Below are positions 50,561-60,339 of a stretch of DNA of 64,000 nt, one piece after another (position 1 is the first letter of the stretch; each line of letters begins with the position of its first letter). The notes beneath the pieces are model-generated. The model worked only from the letters and a program-made list of their open reading frames with translations. It was not told the origin of the DNA and did not search any database. The DNA is from an uncultured bacterium (GTDB lineage: Bacteria > Bdellovibrionota_C > UBA2361 > JANWWW01), in contig CALHSA010000003.1 in the NCBI GenBank assembly GCA_938038205.1, forward strand, positions 19,987-83,986, in the 5' to 3' direction. The position numbers and the translations under genes are program-made.

Positions 50561-51539
50561 CAGCGCAGAACATACAATCACCGTAACTATAAAACTTGAA
50601 CCCATGGTTTAAAGCGTATTCATAAGATATTTTTGTTAATTCTTTTCCGAGAAAGGCAATAACGATATCAAGATGAGTTGATTTAGGTAAATGGAAATTA
50701 GTAAAAAAACCATCAACTATTTTAAATTGATACCCCTCATTTATAATTAAATCTGTCTCACCCTTCGTTTTTCCCTGAGAACCATAGGTTTCTAGAGCCC
50801 TTATAGTTGAAGTACCAACCGCAAGGACTCTACGAGACTCCTTTTTCGATAAAGCTATTGCTCTAATAACATCTTCATCAATCTCAAACCATTCAGGTAC
50901 TACTTTTAAATATGAAGCTAAACTCGAAGGTCCAATATGTAAAGTTAAGAATAAACATTGAACTTCTAAATCCTTTAGAATCTGAAAGCTAGTCTCAGAA
51001 AAATGCAGTCCAGCAGTGGGAGCAGCGATTGACCCTTCCTTAGAAGCATAAACAGTTTGATAACGATCACTATCAATTTTTCCGTCTACGCCTTTACGAA
51101 TGTAAGGTGGAATTGGAGTATGGCCATAGTTATCCAAAATTTGGCTTATAGGTAAACTAGACTCAAAAATTCCAAATTCGTTATCTCTCCCCAAAAAAGT
51201 CACCGTAGATTCTCCAACTAAAAAAACCTCCCCTTCTTTTAACTTATCTAAACCTCTAACTAGACCTCTCCAAGCGCCTTTAGAGAAGGGATCTACTACT
51301 AAAACATCAAAACTCTTATTTCGTTTGTAGCTCTTCAAGATTAATCTTGCTTTGACAACTTTTGAATTATTGAAAATAAGAGTATCTCCTCTTCTTAAAC
51401 ACTTAGATAAAGATTCATTAAAAAAGCCCTCTGCAATGACTCCACTCTTCCTACCTACGATTAACAGTTTCGAGGCACCGCGAACCTCTGGTGGATATTG
51501 TGCTATTCTATCTCTAGGTAATTTATAATCGAGACTCAA
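50553..51539 (-). CDS. queA: S-adenosylmethionine:tRNA ribosyltransferase-isomerase
   Basis: Converts preQ1 to epoxyqueuosine in tRNA using the ribosyl of AdoMet. The 328-residue protein opens with LDYKLPRDRIAQYPPEVR, has the IFNNSKVVKARL segment, YGHTPIPPYI, GSIAAPTAGLHFS and the C-terminal NFHLPKSTHLDIVIAF. The start codon is TTG at 51539 with AAGGA five bases upstream; no ATG or GTG nearby gives a better fit to the family opening. It lies 12 bp after the slipin gene. Confidence 0.95.
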   Translation of the reverse strand: MSLDYKLPRDRIAQYPPEVRGASKLLIVGRKSGVIAEGFFNESLSKCLRRGDTLIFNNSKVVKARLILKSYKRNKSFDVLVVDPFSKGAWRGLVRGLDKLKEGEVFLVGESTVTFLGRDNEFGIFESSLPISQILDNYGHTPIPPYIRKGVDGKIDSDRYQTVYASKEGSIAAPTAGLHFSETSFQILKDLEVQCLFLTLHIGPSSLASYLKVVPEWFEIDEDVIRAIALSKKESRRVLAVGTSTIRALETYGSQGKTKGETDLIINEGYQFKIVDGFFTNFHLPKSTHLDIVIAFLGKELTKISYEYALNHGFKFYSYGDCMFCADD

Positions 51540-51551
51540 TCAATCCTTAGT

Positions 51552-52301
51552 TTAACCTTCATTAATTTTGCTAAAAGCCTTCAAAAATTCTAAAGGAAGA
51601 GGGAATATAATCGTTTTCGTTTTTTCCGCAGCTAGTGACTGCAAAGTTTCTAAAAATCTTAACTGCATACTTGCAGGTGATTCCGATAGTATTTTAGCAG
51701 CTTGAAGTAATTTTTCAGCAGCTTGATACTCTCCCTCAGCCTGTATAATCTTTGCTCGTCTGACACGCTCTGCTTCCGCTTGCTTCGCTATGGCCCTCTG
51801 AAGCTCTTGTGGTAAATCCACCTGCTTAACTTCAACAGTGTTAACTTTAACCCCGAACGGCTCAGTTTTAGAGTCAATAATCTGCTGAATTTTCATGTTG
51901 ATCTCATCTCTTTTAGCTAGTAATTCATCTAGTTCAGCTTCACCGCATACGCTCCTTAAGGTAGTTTGTGCTAACTGATTTACAGCAACTATAGCATTCT
52001 CTACCTGAGTGACAGCCTTCACGGGATCAAAAACCTGGAACAAAACAACCCCATTAACCTTAACAGATATATTATCTCTTGTGATAACATCTTGGGAAGG
52101 AATATCAAAAGTTAATATTCTCATATCAATAATTATTTTTTCGTCAATGATGGGGATAAGAAATCTAAGGCCAGGATCCCTTGTATCATAAAGTTTCCCA
52201 AAACGCAGTACTATAGCCTTCTCCCATTGCCGAACCAGAAAGACTGACTTAAATAAGATTACAATTACTATTGCAAGTGCTACTAAAAAACCGCCACTCA
52301 T
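51552..52301 (-). CDS. slipin/stomatin-like SPFH membrane protein
   Basis: A 249-residue protein with one N-terminal membrane helix (about 5-25) and an SPFH domain: VLRFGKLYDTRDPGLRFLIP, DMRILTFDIPSQDVITRDN, TVEVKQVDLPQEL and a C-terminal coiled-coil KQAEAERVRRAKIIQAEGEYQAA. Slipins form membrane scaffolds and are often paired with an NfeD protease, but no NfeD adjoins. Good GGGAG site before the ATG. It sits 12 bp before queA and may start that run. Confidence 0.88.
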   Translation of the reverse strand: MSGGFLVALAIVIVILFKSVFLVRQWEKAIVLRFGKLYDTRDPGLRFLIPIIDEKIIIDMRILTFDIPSQDVITRDNISVKVNGVVLFQVFDPVKAVTQVENAIVAVNQLAQTTLRSVCGEAELDELLAKRDEINMKIQQIIDSKTEPFGVKVNTVEVKQVDLPQELQRAIAKQAEAERVRRAKIIQAEGEYQAAEKLLQAAKILSESPASMQLRFLETLQSLAAEKTKTIIFPLPLEFLKAFSKINEG

Positions 52302-52386
52302 GCTCCCTGAAGTTTAACATAGCTTAACCCCTGCATCAATAAAGATTGATGATTGAGAAGTTGAAATTCAATTAGTTAAAATTTTA

Positions 52387-52392
52387 TATACT
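52387..52392 (+). promoter_or_regulatory. candidate -10 box for tRNA-Leu
   Basis: TATACT ending nine bases before the tRNA. TAAAAT at 52377-52382 with TTGAGA at 52353-52358 (18-bp spacer) is a better matched -35/-10 pair that would give a 10-15 nt 5' leader. Either could serve. Confidence 0.35.
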
Positions 52393-52401
52393 AAGTTTTA
52401 A

Positions 52402-52485
52402 GCCCAAGTGGTGGAATTGGCAGACACGCTACCTTGAGGGGGTAGTGGGAGCAATCCCGTGGAGGTTCAAGTCCTCTCTTGGGCA
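52402..52485 (+). tRNA. tRNA-Leu (GAG)
   Basis: Full cloverleaf with long variable arm. The acceptor stem GCCCAAG pairs with CTTGGGC, the anticodon stem CTACC pairs with GGTAG around loop TTGAGGG, and the anticodon GAG is at 52436-52438. The T arm has GGTTCAAGTCC. A73 is the last base and CCA is not encoded. It ends four bases from the stop of atpC on the opposite strand. Confidence 0.95.
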
Positions 52486-52489
52486 AAAG

Positions 52490-52753
52490 TTAGCTTAAAA
52501 ATTTACTTTCTTTTACTTCCTCTACTACAATTTCTAATTTATTATTTTCAAATTTAACGCACCCTTGCTCCACTAAAAAAGATTCAACTCCATCAATAAT
52601 TACCCAATTTTCTGTACACAATCCAACATAATCTGCGTGGTTTTTTAAAATTGTGATCTGACCATCCTGGTTATAAAAAGTAACACTAGTTGCTTTACCC
52701 TTGAAACGAATCCCAGAGGACTCAATTATAATTACGTCAAACTCTGAGGACAT
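52490..52753 (-). CDS. atpC: ATP synthase epsilon subunit, short form
   Basis: The last gene of the ATP synthase run. Its 87 residues hold the N-terminal beta-sandwich (VIIIESSGIRFKGKATSVTF; DGQITILKNHADYV; VEQGCVKFENNKLEIVVEE), but the C-terminal pair of helices present in the ~135-residue E. coli subunit is absent. Those helices inhibit rotation when ATP is low, so this form should couple but not inhibit. The reading frame stops cleanly at TAA with no frameshifted extension before the tRNA. One base separates it from atpD. Confidence 0.9.
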   Translation of the reverse strand: MSSEFDVIIIESSGIRFKGKATSVTFYNQDGQITILKNHADYVGLCTENWVIIDGVESFLVEQGCVKFENNKLEIVVEEVKESKFLS

Positions 52754-52754
52754 C

Positions 52755-54194
<1,440 letters not shown>

Positions 54195-55058
54195 TCAATT
54201 AACTCCCTCTTTTACCACTGAGGCTCCCCCAATTACATCTAAAATTTCACTTGTGATGCTCGCTTGCCTTATTTTGTTTGATAACAAGGATAAGGCTTCT
54301 GCTAAATCACCCGCATTTTTTGTAGCATTCTCCATCGCAATCATACGTGAGGCATGTTCCGAGCATTTTGATTCCAAAAGAGCTTGAAGAAGCTTAGTCT
54401 CCACTATCCTCGGAATAATGTAATCAAGAACAGACTTAACATCTGGCTCAAATAGAAAAGTCTCCTTAACATCCTCTTCTTTTCTTGCTTCAATTTCTAG
54501 TTTTAACGGCAAAAGCAACTTCGAATTAGGCTTTGGGGAAAGTACAGATAAAAAATCAGTATATACTATTTCAACTGATGAATATTTACCTTCCTTGTAA
54601 AATTCTTTTATTAGTTTAGCAACATCTTGAGCATAGTTTATGTCTGGGATATCAGGTAACATCGGGATTGTTTGCTTTATATTTACCTTGCCCCAGAAGT
54701 TTAAAATTTCTGCAATTTTCTTTCCTAGAACAAGACACTCAACTTTGTTAACGTCATACTTTTTTTCAACATACTTTTTAATATTCATGTTAAACCCTCC
54801 ACACAAACCCCTACTACTGCCAATAATAACCAAGAGAATTAATAAGCCTTCTCTTTTTTCAAACAGATAACTAGAGTAAGATTCAACAAAAATCCTAAGC
54901 AGTATATTTAAAAGCGCCTTTTCATAAGCTCGACTGTTTATGGTTAAATCCTGCATCTTCTTTAATTTTGCCCCCGCAACAAGCTTCATAGCATAAGTGG
55001 TTTTTTTTGTGCTTTTGATTGATTGAATTCTTTTAAGTAAATGTCTTGCCTTTGACAT
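54195..55058 (-). CDS. atpG: ATP synthase gamma subunit
   Basis: The central shaft, 287 residues. The N-terminal helix reads LLKRIQSIKSTKKTTYAMKLVA (the pattern RIxSVxxTxKITxAMKMVA), SSRGLCGGFNMNI is the family motif, and the C-terminal EHASRMIAMENATKNAGDL is the other highly conserved helix. It follows atpA by 12 bp. Confidence 0.97.
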   Translation of the reverse strand: MSKARHLLKRIQSIKSTKKTTYAMKLVAGAKLKKMQDLTINSRAYEKALLNILLRIFVESYSSYLFEKREGLLILLVIIGSSRGLCGGFNMNIKKYVEKKYDVNKVECLVLGKKIAEILNFWGKVNIKQTIPMLPDIPDINYAQDVAKLIKEFYKEGKYSSVEIVYTDFLSVLSPKPNSKLLLPLKLEIEARKEEDVKETFLFEPDVKSVLDYIIPRIVETKLLQALLESKCSEHASRMIAMENATKNAGDLAEALSLLSNKIRQASITSEILDVIGGASVVKEGVN

Positions 55059-55070
55059 TCCTACTTTTTA

Positions 55071-56594
55071 CTACTTTTCGGTATTTTTTAAATTAGCAAG
55101 GTAATCTCCAACTATTTTTTTAATGGCCACATCTAATCGATTTTCAATCTCTGAGGTAAGATCTCCAATATTTTTTATCGCGTCAGCTAAATCCTTGTTC
55201 TCCCCCGAAAAACTAAGTATTATCTCTCTCTCAATATCCTTGCATTTATCTACTGGAACATCATCTAAATACCCTCTGGTTACCGCAAATAAAACTACTA
55301 CCTGTAATTCCATCTTTAACGGTTTGTACTGATCTTGCTTAAGAATCTCAACTATCCTTTTTCCTCTTTCTAACTGCCTTAGAGTCACTTTATCTAAATC
55401 CGATCCAAACTGAGCAAACGCCAATTTTTCACGATATTGGGCAAGATCCAGCCTTAAGGTTCCGGCAACCTTCTTCATGGCTTTCGTTTGCGCAGCACCA
55501 CCCACTCTGGAAACAGACAAGCCAACATTAACTGCCGGTCTCACTCCAGCATTGAAAAGATCAGTTTCCAAATATATCTGTCCATCAGTTATTGATATAA
55601 CATTTGTAGGAATATACGCAGATACATCACCAGCTAGAGTTTCAATTATTGGCAACGCAGTTAAAGAGCCTCCTCCTTCCTTTTCTGATAATTTTGCCGC
55701 TCTTTCCAATAACCTACTGTGTAAATAGAAAACATCTCCTGGATATGCCTCTCTACCAGGCGGTCTTCTCATCAAAAGTGATACTGCTCTATAAGCCTGA
55801 GCATGCTTTGATAGATCATCGTAAACAATCAACGCATGCTTACCTTTCCACATGAAGTACTCACCTATCGAACACCCAGCGTAAGGTGCTATAAATTGCA
55901 TTGGTGCTGGATCGCTAGCCGTGGCAGCAACAATTACTGTGTACTTAAGTGCATCATACATTTTTAATCGTTCAACTATCTGAGCTACAGAGCTTCGTTT
56001 CTGACCAATAGCTACATAAATACAAATTACATCCTGATCCTTCTGATTTATTATTGTGTCAATTGCAATTGCGGTTTTCCCCGTTTTTTTATCCCCAATA
56101 ATCAATTCCCTTTGACCTCTACCGATTGGAGTCATACTATCAATCGCCTTTATCCCTGTTTGAAGCGGTTGATGTACAGGCCTTCTCTTTACGATTCCTG
56201 GTGCTTTAATCTCGATTAATCTTCTCTCTACTACATTAATAGGCCCTAATCCATCTATCGGGTTTCCAAGAGGATCCACTACCCTTCCAAGGAATTCCTC
56301 TCCAACCCCAATATCTGCTACTCTCCCTGTCCTGCGAACGATTACGCCTTCTCCAACACTTGAACTTTCACCCATTACTAAAATACCAACATTCTCTGCT
56401 TCTAAATTAAAAGCTATACCAGAAATTCCGTTCTCAAATTCAACCAACTCTGAACTCATGACTCCCTCAAGTCCAACAACTCGAGCAATTCCATCACCTG
56501 AGAAAATAACTTTACCGTACTCTTGAGGATCAAAATTGAACTTGAGTTCCTTTAAGCTTTCCTCAAAAAGTTTTTCAATATCAACAAGATCCAT
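55071..56594 (-). CDS. atpA: ATP synthase alpha subunit
   Basis: The non-catalytic nucleotide-binding F1 subunit, 507 residues. Walker A is [15 protein letters not shown]; the gate region [20 protein letters not shown] lies at the N-terminus, and [20 protein letters not shown] and [20 protein letters not shown]-like segments (here as [16 protein letters not shown]) are present. Follows atpH by two bases. Confidence 0.98.
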   Translation of the reverse strand: MDLVDIEKLFEESLKELKFNFDPQEYGKVIFSGDGIARVVGLEGVMSSELVEFENGISGIAFNLEAENVGILVMGESSSVGEGVIVRRTGRVADIGVGEEFLGRVVDPLGNPIDGLGPINVVERRLIEIKAPGIVKRRPVHQPLQTGIKAIDSMTPIGRGQRELIIGDKKTGKTAIAIDTIINQKDQDVICIYVAIGQKRSSVAQIVERLKMYDALKYTVIVAATASDPAPMQFIAPYAGCSIGEYFMWKGKHALIVYDDLSKHAQAYRAVSLLMRRPPGREAYPGDVFYLHSRLLERAAKLSEKEGGGSLTALPIIETLAGDVSAYIPTNVISITDGQIYLETDLFNAGVRPAVNVGLSVSRVGGAAQTKAMKKVAGTLRLDLAQYREKLAFAQFGSDLDKVTLRQLERGKRIVEILKQDQYKPLKMELQVVVLFAVTRGYLDDVPVDKCKDIEREIILSFSGENKDLADAIKNIGDLTSEIENRLDVAIKKIVGDYLANLKNTEK

Positions 56595-56596
56595 TT

Positions 56597-57136
56597 TTAC
56601 TGAACCCGATTATAAACGCCTGAAATTAAACTTTCAAACGATAAGTCCACTAAACGATCTGGAAAAAATATTTTAAAACCTCCAACTATTTTACTTGAAA
56701 CCTCGAATATGAAGTTATCATTAAAAGATGCTCCATACCTTACAGCAATTTCCTTCGCAAAACGAGCTTGCTCATCATTTAGAGGCTGAGCCGTGACGAT
56801 TTTAACTGTTCTAATCCCAAATTTGTGAGAAATCTTTTTTTGTAAATCTCTGATAAAAAGTTTGCGAGAAAGATTGGAAAATTTATTACTAATAAAAACC
56901 CTGGTAAAAGAAACTAAAAAGTTTTTAATCACTTCAGCATTTCTACTACCAAAAACATTTGAAATTTTTTTAAAAAAATTCTCCGTGGCAAGATCATCTG
57001 CAAAACGGAACTTATTCACATTTAAGTCAATCATTTCAAAGACCTTTATAAGTTTTTGACACTCATCAAAATTTAAGTTTAATCGCTCTAAGAAATTTAA
57101 TGTTTTAATTGAAAGATCTTTTTTTGATGACATCAT
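56597..57136 (-). CDS. atpH: ATP synthase delta subunit
   Basis: Peripheral stalk/connector, 179 residues. The N-terminal helical domain is poorly conserved (normal for delta). The C-terminal part has [26 protein letters not shown], a diverged form of the 'VTSAxPLsxeqxxxl' motif, and [12 protein letters not shown]. Identity rests on that motif and its place between atpF and atpA. It overlaps atpF by four bases. Confidence 0.92.
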   Translation of the reverse strand: MMSSKKDLSIKTLNFLERLNLNFDECQKLIKVFEMIDLNVNKFRFADDLATENFFKKISNVFGSRNAEVIKNFLVSFTRVFISNKFSNLSRKLFIRDLQKKISHKFGIRTVKIVTAQPLNDEQARFAKEIAVRYGASFNDNFIFEVSSKIVGGFKIFFPDRLVDLSFESLISGVYNRVQ

Positions 57137-57648
57137 AGTCCTGCCCTAGATTTAAGGTACCTAATCTGATTATCCAGTTCGATTTGAGAAAGCTCCCTAG
57201 ATGCCATTGCCCTAAAAAAATTTTTTGCTAAATTAACAATCTTGTCTCTTTTATACCGATCTAATTCTTCAAGCGATCTCTTTTTATACTCTTCCTTCTC
57301 CTGAAGCCTTTTTCTTACATTTGCCAGTATAGCTTCTTTCCTTGCTTTACCAGTCTCATGAGCTTTTTTTATTAGATCATTTATTTCATTTTGAATGTTA
57401 TCTAATTTTTCTTGTATCTGCCTTTTTTCATTAACCGCTTCTTGAAATCTATTCATGTTACTTGATAACTGCTGAGCTAATTCAATCTCCCAATTTTTTA
57501 TAAAAGGTATGATCTTCTCTTTAAAAAGATATCCAAAAAAGATTACAAACAGTGCAAAGTGTAGAAAAAGTAGTGAGCTACTACCTTCAACACCTGAAGC
57601 ACAAAAAACCGGTACCCAGAAACTGAGAAAAATTACCTTTAAAAACAT
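57133..57648 (-). CDS. atpF: ATP synthase b subunit
   Basis: A peripheral-stalk subunit, 171 residues. The N-terminus looks like a cleavable signal (VIFLSFWVPVFCASG) before the true membrane helix LLFLHFALFVIFFGYLF, as in deltaproteobacterial b subunits. The rest is a charged coiled coil. The second of two b-type genes. Confidence 0.9.
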   Translation of the reverse strand: MFLKVIFLSFWVPVFCASGVEGSSSLLFLHFALFVIFFGYLFKEKIIPFIKNWEIELAQQLSSNMNRFQEAVNEKRQIQEKLDNIQNEINDLIKKAHETGKARKEAILANVRKRLQEKEEYKKRSLEELDRYKRDKIVNLAKNFFRAMASRELSQIELDNQIRYLKSRAGL

Positions 57649-57653
57649 AACCT

Positions 57654-58070
57654 TTAGAAACCCAATAAATTCTTAAATTTTTCTACTGACCTTTGCGATA
57701 TAGCGTAAAGCTGCTCCCTGGCAGTTTCTATTTCTTCTTCTATTTTTTTAAAACGCTCTTCTAACATTTTTTTTATCTCTAAGTCTAGCTCTTCTAACTC
57801 TTTAGCTGCTATAGCATTGGCCTCATCAGTGTAAGAATTAATTATTTTTTCCGCTTCTTTTTTTGCCTCTAATATTCTTCTGTTGTATTCTTCCTTTAGC
57901 TCCTTAATCTCATTCTGTATTTCATAAACTTTACGAGGATAGTCGGTAAGAATACTGTCACGCAGTTCCCACTGAGACAAGTAAAATGAAAAGATATATT
58001 TTTCAAAAAATAGATATCCCAACCAAAAAATCAGCATCCATACTAAAGCTCCTGCAATAATTGTTGACAT
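57654..58070 (-). CDS. atpF': ATP synthase b' subunit
   Basis: A 138-residue protein with one N-terminal membrane helix (residues 3-22) and a long highly charged coiled-coil (about 45-130). Position directly before atpF and the short length indicate b'. Subunits a and c are not in the window, so the F0 genes are split from the F1 genes. Confidence 0.88.
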   Translation of the reverse strand: MSTIIAGALVWMLIFWLGYLFFEKYIFSFYLSQWELRDSILTDYPRKVYEIQNEIKELKEEYNRRILEAKKEAEKIINSYTDEANAIAAKELEELDLEIKKMLEERFKKIEEEIETAREQLYAISQRSVEKFKNLLGF

Positions 58071-58083
58071 CCCCCGATTTACT

Positions 58084-58971
58084 TTACCTCATCGGCGCAT
58101 CAGGAATCAATTCAACAGTTGGAGGATCAACAATGGCTTTCACTATACCAAAACCACCTTGAACCTGGATAACTGCTTTTTGTTCAGCAGAACTCATATT
58201 TGCAACTAATTTAGGCTCACCAATCTGCACTCCTTTGAGAGAAATTACCTTAACGTTAACAGAACTCGGCACACATCTAAAGCCGGCTGGAGGCTCTACC
58301 CTCAGATTCCGAAATTCTACAGTTTCTGTAAGAATATCATAGTTAAAAGAAATTGGAATAATTGAGGAGCCTTTAACCTTTGTTTTTTCAGGGACCACCA
58401 AGGGTACCTTGATAGTTTTACTTCTCAAATAAGGATTAAACTCCAAATTCGATAGATCAATTTTAGCGGTTCGAATCTCAGAAATATTATATAAAACACT
58501 TCTCGGGCCACTAAGAATAACACGTCCAGGATGAGAAATGTTTTTTAAAATTATGTATTGAACAGGTGAGTCAACAAGATCAAGTTTTACATTTACTTGC
58601 CTTTCATCAATCTCGTCAATAATTACATCAATAAATTTTGGCTCGATACTTAAAAGTTTTAAGCCTTTTGGCAGATTAAGGATTTTTTCATTTAACAAAA
58701 GTCGGTGTGATCCTGATCCCTGGCTTAGCCGTAAATTAATTTGCTTAAATTCCTCCTCAAAAGTTTTGAAAAATATTTGAGGCCCCTTTAATGAAAGAGT
58801 AACTTCTGAAGCAGTTTTTTCAACCACAACATAGTTGTCATTGATATGTTGAATAAAAACTGGGACTCTAAAAACTCTAATAAGATCAGATGTGTAAAAG
58901 TTCGCATATAACCATATTGATATCGCAAAAAGAAAAGCCAGAAAAAATCTCAAATCTCTGTAGTACACCAT
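58084..58971 (-). CDS. YbbR-domain membrane protein (CdaR-like)
   Basis: A 295-residue protein with an N-terminal helix (about 8-28) and then repeated YbbR beta-domains, about 40-110, 125-205 and 215-290, each with a 'VxLxLKGPxxxF' or 'VxLSGPxxVLxxI' type strand (LKGPQIFFKT; LSGPRSVLYNISEIRTAKIDL). CdaR in Bacillus controls the diadenylate cyclase CdaA. Here it follows the cdaA homologue by seven bases, the same order, and precedes the ATP synthase genes by 13 bp. Confidence 0.88.
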   Translation of the reverse strand: MVYYRDLRFFLAFLFAISIWLYANFYTSDLIRVFRVPVFIQHINDNYVVVEKTASEVTLSLKGPQIFFKTFEEEFKQINLRLSQGSGSHRLLLNEKILNLPKGLKLLSIEPKFIDVIIDEIDERQVNVKLDLVDSPVQYIILKNISHPGRVILSGPRSVLYNISEIRTAKIDLSNLEFNPYLRSKTIKVPLVVPEKTKVKGSSIIPISFNYDILTETVEFRNLRVEPPAGFRCVPSSVNVKVISLKGVQIGEPKLVANMSSAEQKAVIQVQGGFGIVKAIVDPPTVELIPDAPMR

Positions 58972-58978
58972 TAGCTTT

Positions 58979-59695
58979 TCATTTGATTAAATTTTCTGAA
59001 AAAGTAGATACTTTACCATCCTGTATAATCTCAACCTGACCATCCTCTGAGGACACTGTAAATACAACACAATCAAATCTTTTAGTTAACCATATAGCAG
59101 CGCTTTTTTTAATACTCACAGGGTCACCCGATTCTGTGTCCAAACCTAACACCAAAAATCCAACCTTTTTTATGCAATTCTCCGAAATCAGTATTCCACC
59201 CTTTAAATTTGTTGCAAAGAATTCAAGAGTCTCCGGGCTTAAAATCGCATTAACAGTAAAACCATTTTTTAAATGTTCCAGAAATCGATCACTCCTTTCA
59301 AGGATTATGAAAGATTCAATTCTCTTATTTGACAAATTTTTCAAAGCCTCTTTAAGTTTCAAATCAATTTTATTAGGAGAAAAAAATGACCGTAAATTTA
59401 CAATGAACCCTCCTAATAACCCTAATGCTCTTCTGGTTTCATCCCTAAATACTATCAAAAGGACTAGCCCGAAATATGTGACTATTCCATCTAAAATCCA
59501 GGCCATTGTAGCTAAACCTAGGAACTTTGAAAGGAGATTCAAAAGAAAAATTAGGGAAAAACCTAGTAATGTTGCTAAAGCCTTTTTTGACTCTATTTGC
59601 CTCAAAAAAAGGTAGAGTATCCAAACTACAAGAACTAAATCTAAGGAATGTAGAATAAATTTAAAAATAAATTCCTCAGCCTGCAAAGCATACAC
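58979..59695 (-). CDS. CdaA-like membrane protein with degenerate diadenylate cyclase active site
   Basis: A 238-residue protein with CdaA layout: N-terminal three membrane helices (about 15-30, 40-58, 65-83), the IVFRDETRRALGLLG linker (family FQPELRRALEQLG) and a DAC-like domain (about 110-235). In active enzymes the DAC domain has DGA and GTRHRAA; here the aligned positions read KGG (165-167) and SIKKSAA (194-200), so the metal/ATP-binding residues and both Arg/His are gone. The PLH before DGA is missing too. I expect no c-di-AMP synthesis. It starts at GTG inside ndk (20-nt overlap; TTG 59686 alternative). Confidence 0.82.
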   Translation of the reverse strand: MYALQAEEFIFKFILHSLDLVLVVWILYLFLRQIESKKALATLLGFSLIFLLNLLSKFLGLATMAWILDGIVTYFGLVLLIVFRDETRRALGLLGGFIVNLRSFFSPNKIDLKLKEALKNLSNKRIESFIILERSDRFLEHLKNGFTVNAILSPETLEFFATNLKGGILISENCIKKVGFLVLGLDTESGDPVSIKKSAAIWLTKRFDCVVFTVSSEDGQVEIIQDGKVSTFSENLIK

Positions 59696-60098
59696 CCTCA
59701 GGAAATAGGATAGCAGACTCCTTTAGATAACTTTCCCAAGAATCGGAAGCATGAATTGCGTTTTCACCTTTTGATGTACCGTAGATTTTCCTAATCGTAC
59801 CAGGAGCGGCTTCGTTCGGATCCGTTGCACCTACAATTTGCCTAACTCTATTTATAGCATCCTCTCCCTCCAGAATCGCAGCCACTACCGGATAAGAGCT
59901 CATCCATGTTACAAGTTCTGAGAAGAATGGACGATCTTTATGAATTTCATAGAATTTTTCAAAAAGCTCTTTACTCCCAGATAACATTTTAAGTGCTGCT
60001 ATCCTAAAATTTTCTTTCTCAAATCTGGATAAAATTTCCCCAATTACATTCTTTTTAACTGAGTCAGGTTTTAAAATGATTAAAGTTCTATTATTCAT
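59676..60098 (-). CDS. ndk: nucleoside diphosphate kinase
   Basis: Equalises nucleoside triphosphates through a phospho-His intermediate. The 140-residue protein opens with RTLIILKPDSVKKNVIGEI, and the active-site His116 lies in GENAIHASDS; GATDPNEAAPGTIR is conserved. A short C-terminal cysteine-containing tail follows FPEG. It is the first gene of the ndk-cdaA-ybbR-atp run; TAAAAT stands ten bases before the ATG. Being first, it may be co-transcribed with ATP synthase. Confidence 0.96.
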   Translation of the reverse strand: MNNRTLIILKPDSVKKNVIGEILSRFEKENFRIAALKMLSGSKELFEKFYEIHKDRPFFSELVTWMSSYPVVAAILEGEDAINRVRQIVGATDPNEAAPGTIRKIYGTSKGENAIHASDSWESYLKESAILFPEGVCFAG

Positions 60099-60108
60099 AC
60101 CCGGCCTA

Positions 60109-60114
60109 ATTTTA
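60109..60114 (-). promoter_or_regulatory. candidate -10 box for ndk-cdaA-ybbR-atp
   Basis: TAAAAT on the minus strand, ten bases before the ndk ATG, between ndk and tRNA-Ala. No strong -35 is visible. Confidence 0.3.
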
Positions 60115-60153
60115 CATTAATGTTAAGTAAAATTAAATTTTAAAGGTTTCATT

Positions 60154-60225
60154 TGGACCTGGAGAGATTCGAACTCTCGACCCCATGCGTGCAAAGCATG
60201 TGCTCTCCCACTGAGCTACAGGCCC
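60154..60225 (-). tRNA. tRNA-Ala (TGC)
   Basis: A complete 72-nt cloverleaf on the minus strand: acceptor GGGCCTG with CAGGTCC (one G-U), D stem GCTC/GAGC, anticodon stem CATGC/GCATG with loop TTTGCAC, T stem GAGAG/CTCTC with TTCGAAT, discriminator A. CCA is not encoded. It lies 55 bp upstream of ndk in the same direction. A lone tRNA-Ala(TGC) outside an rRNA spacer; no rRNA is nearby. Confidence 0.97.
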
Positions 60226-60339
60226 AATGACGCTTTAAAAGACTAACACCCTAATAACAAAAATAATAAAGATCTAGTAAAAAAAAATCCACCCTATTGA
60301 AGTTAAAAATGCAACTTAGGGAGAAAATTAACGATATCA

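Noticed and set aside
50561-50605. Longer tgt beginning at 50605
   Set aside because: The extra residues lie inside queA and are not family-like; ATG 50560 gives the normal N-terminus.
52490-52753. Missing part of AtpC encoded in another frame downstream
   Set aside because: Only four bases separate its stop from tRNA-Leu on the other strand, and no helical continuation is visible.
60226-60339. Small RNA or gene in the gap between tRNA-Ala and the ATPase gene
   Set aside because: Only 114 bp of AT-rich DNA that must hold two promoters; no structure stands out.
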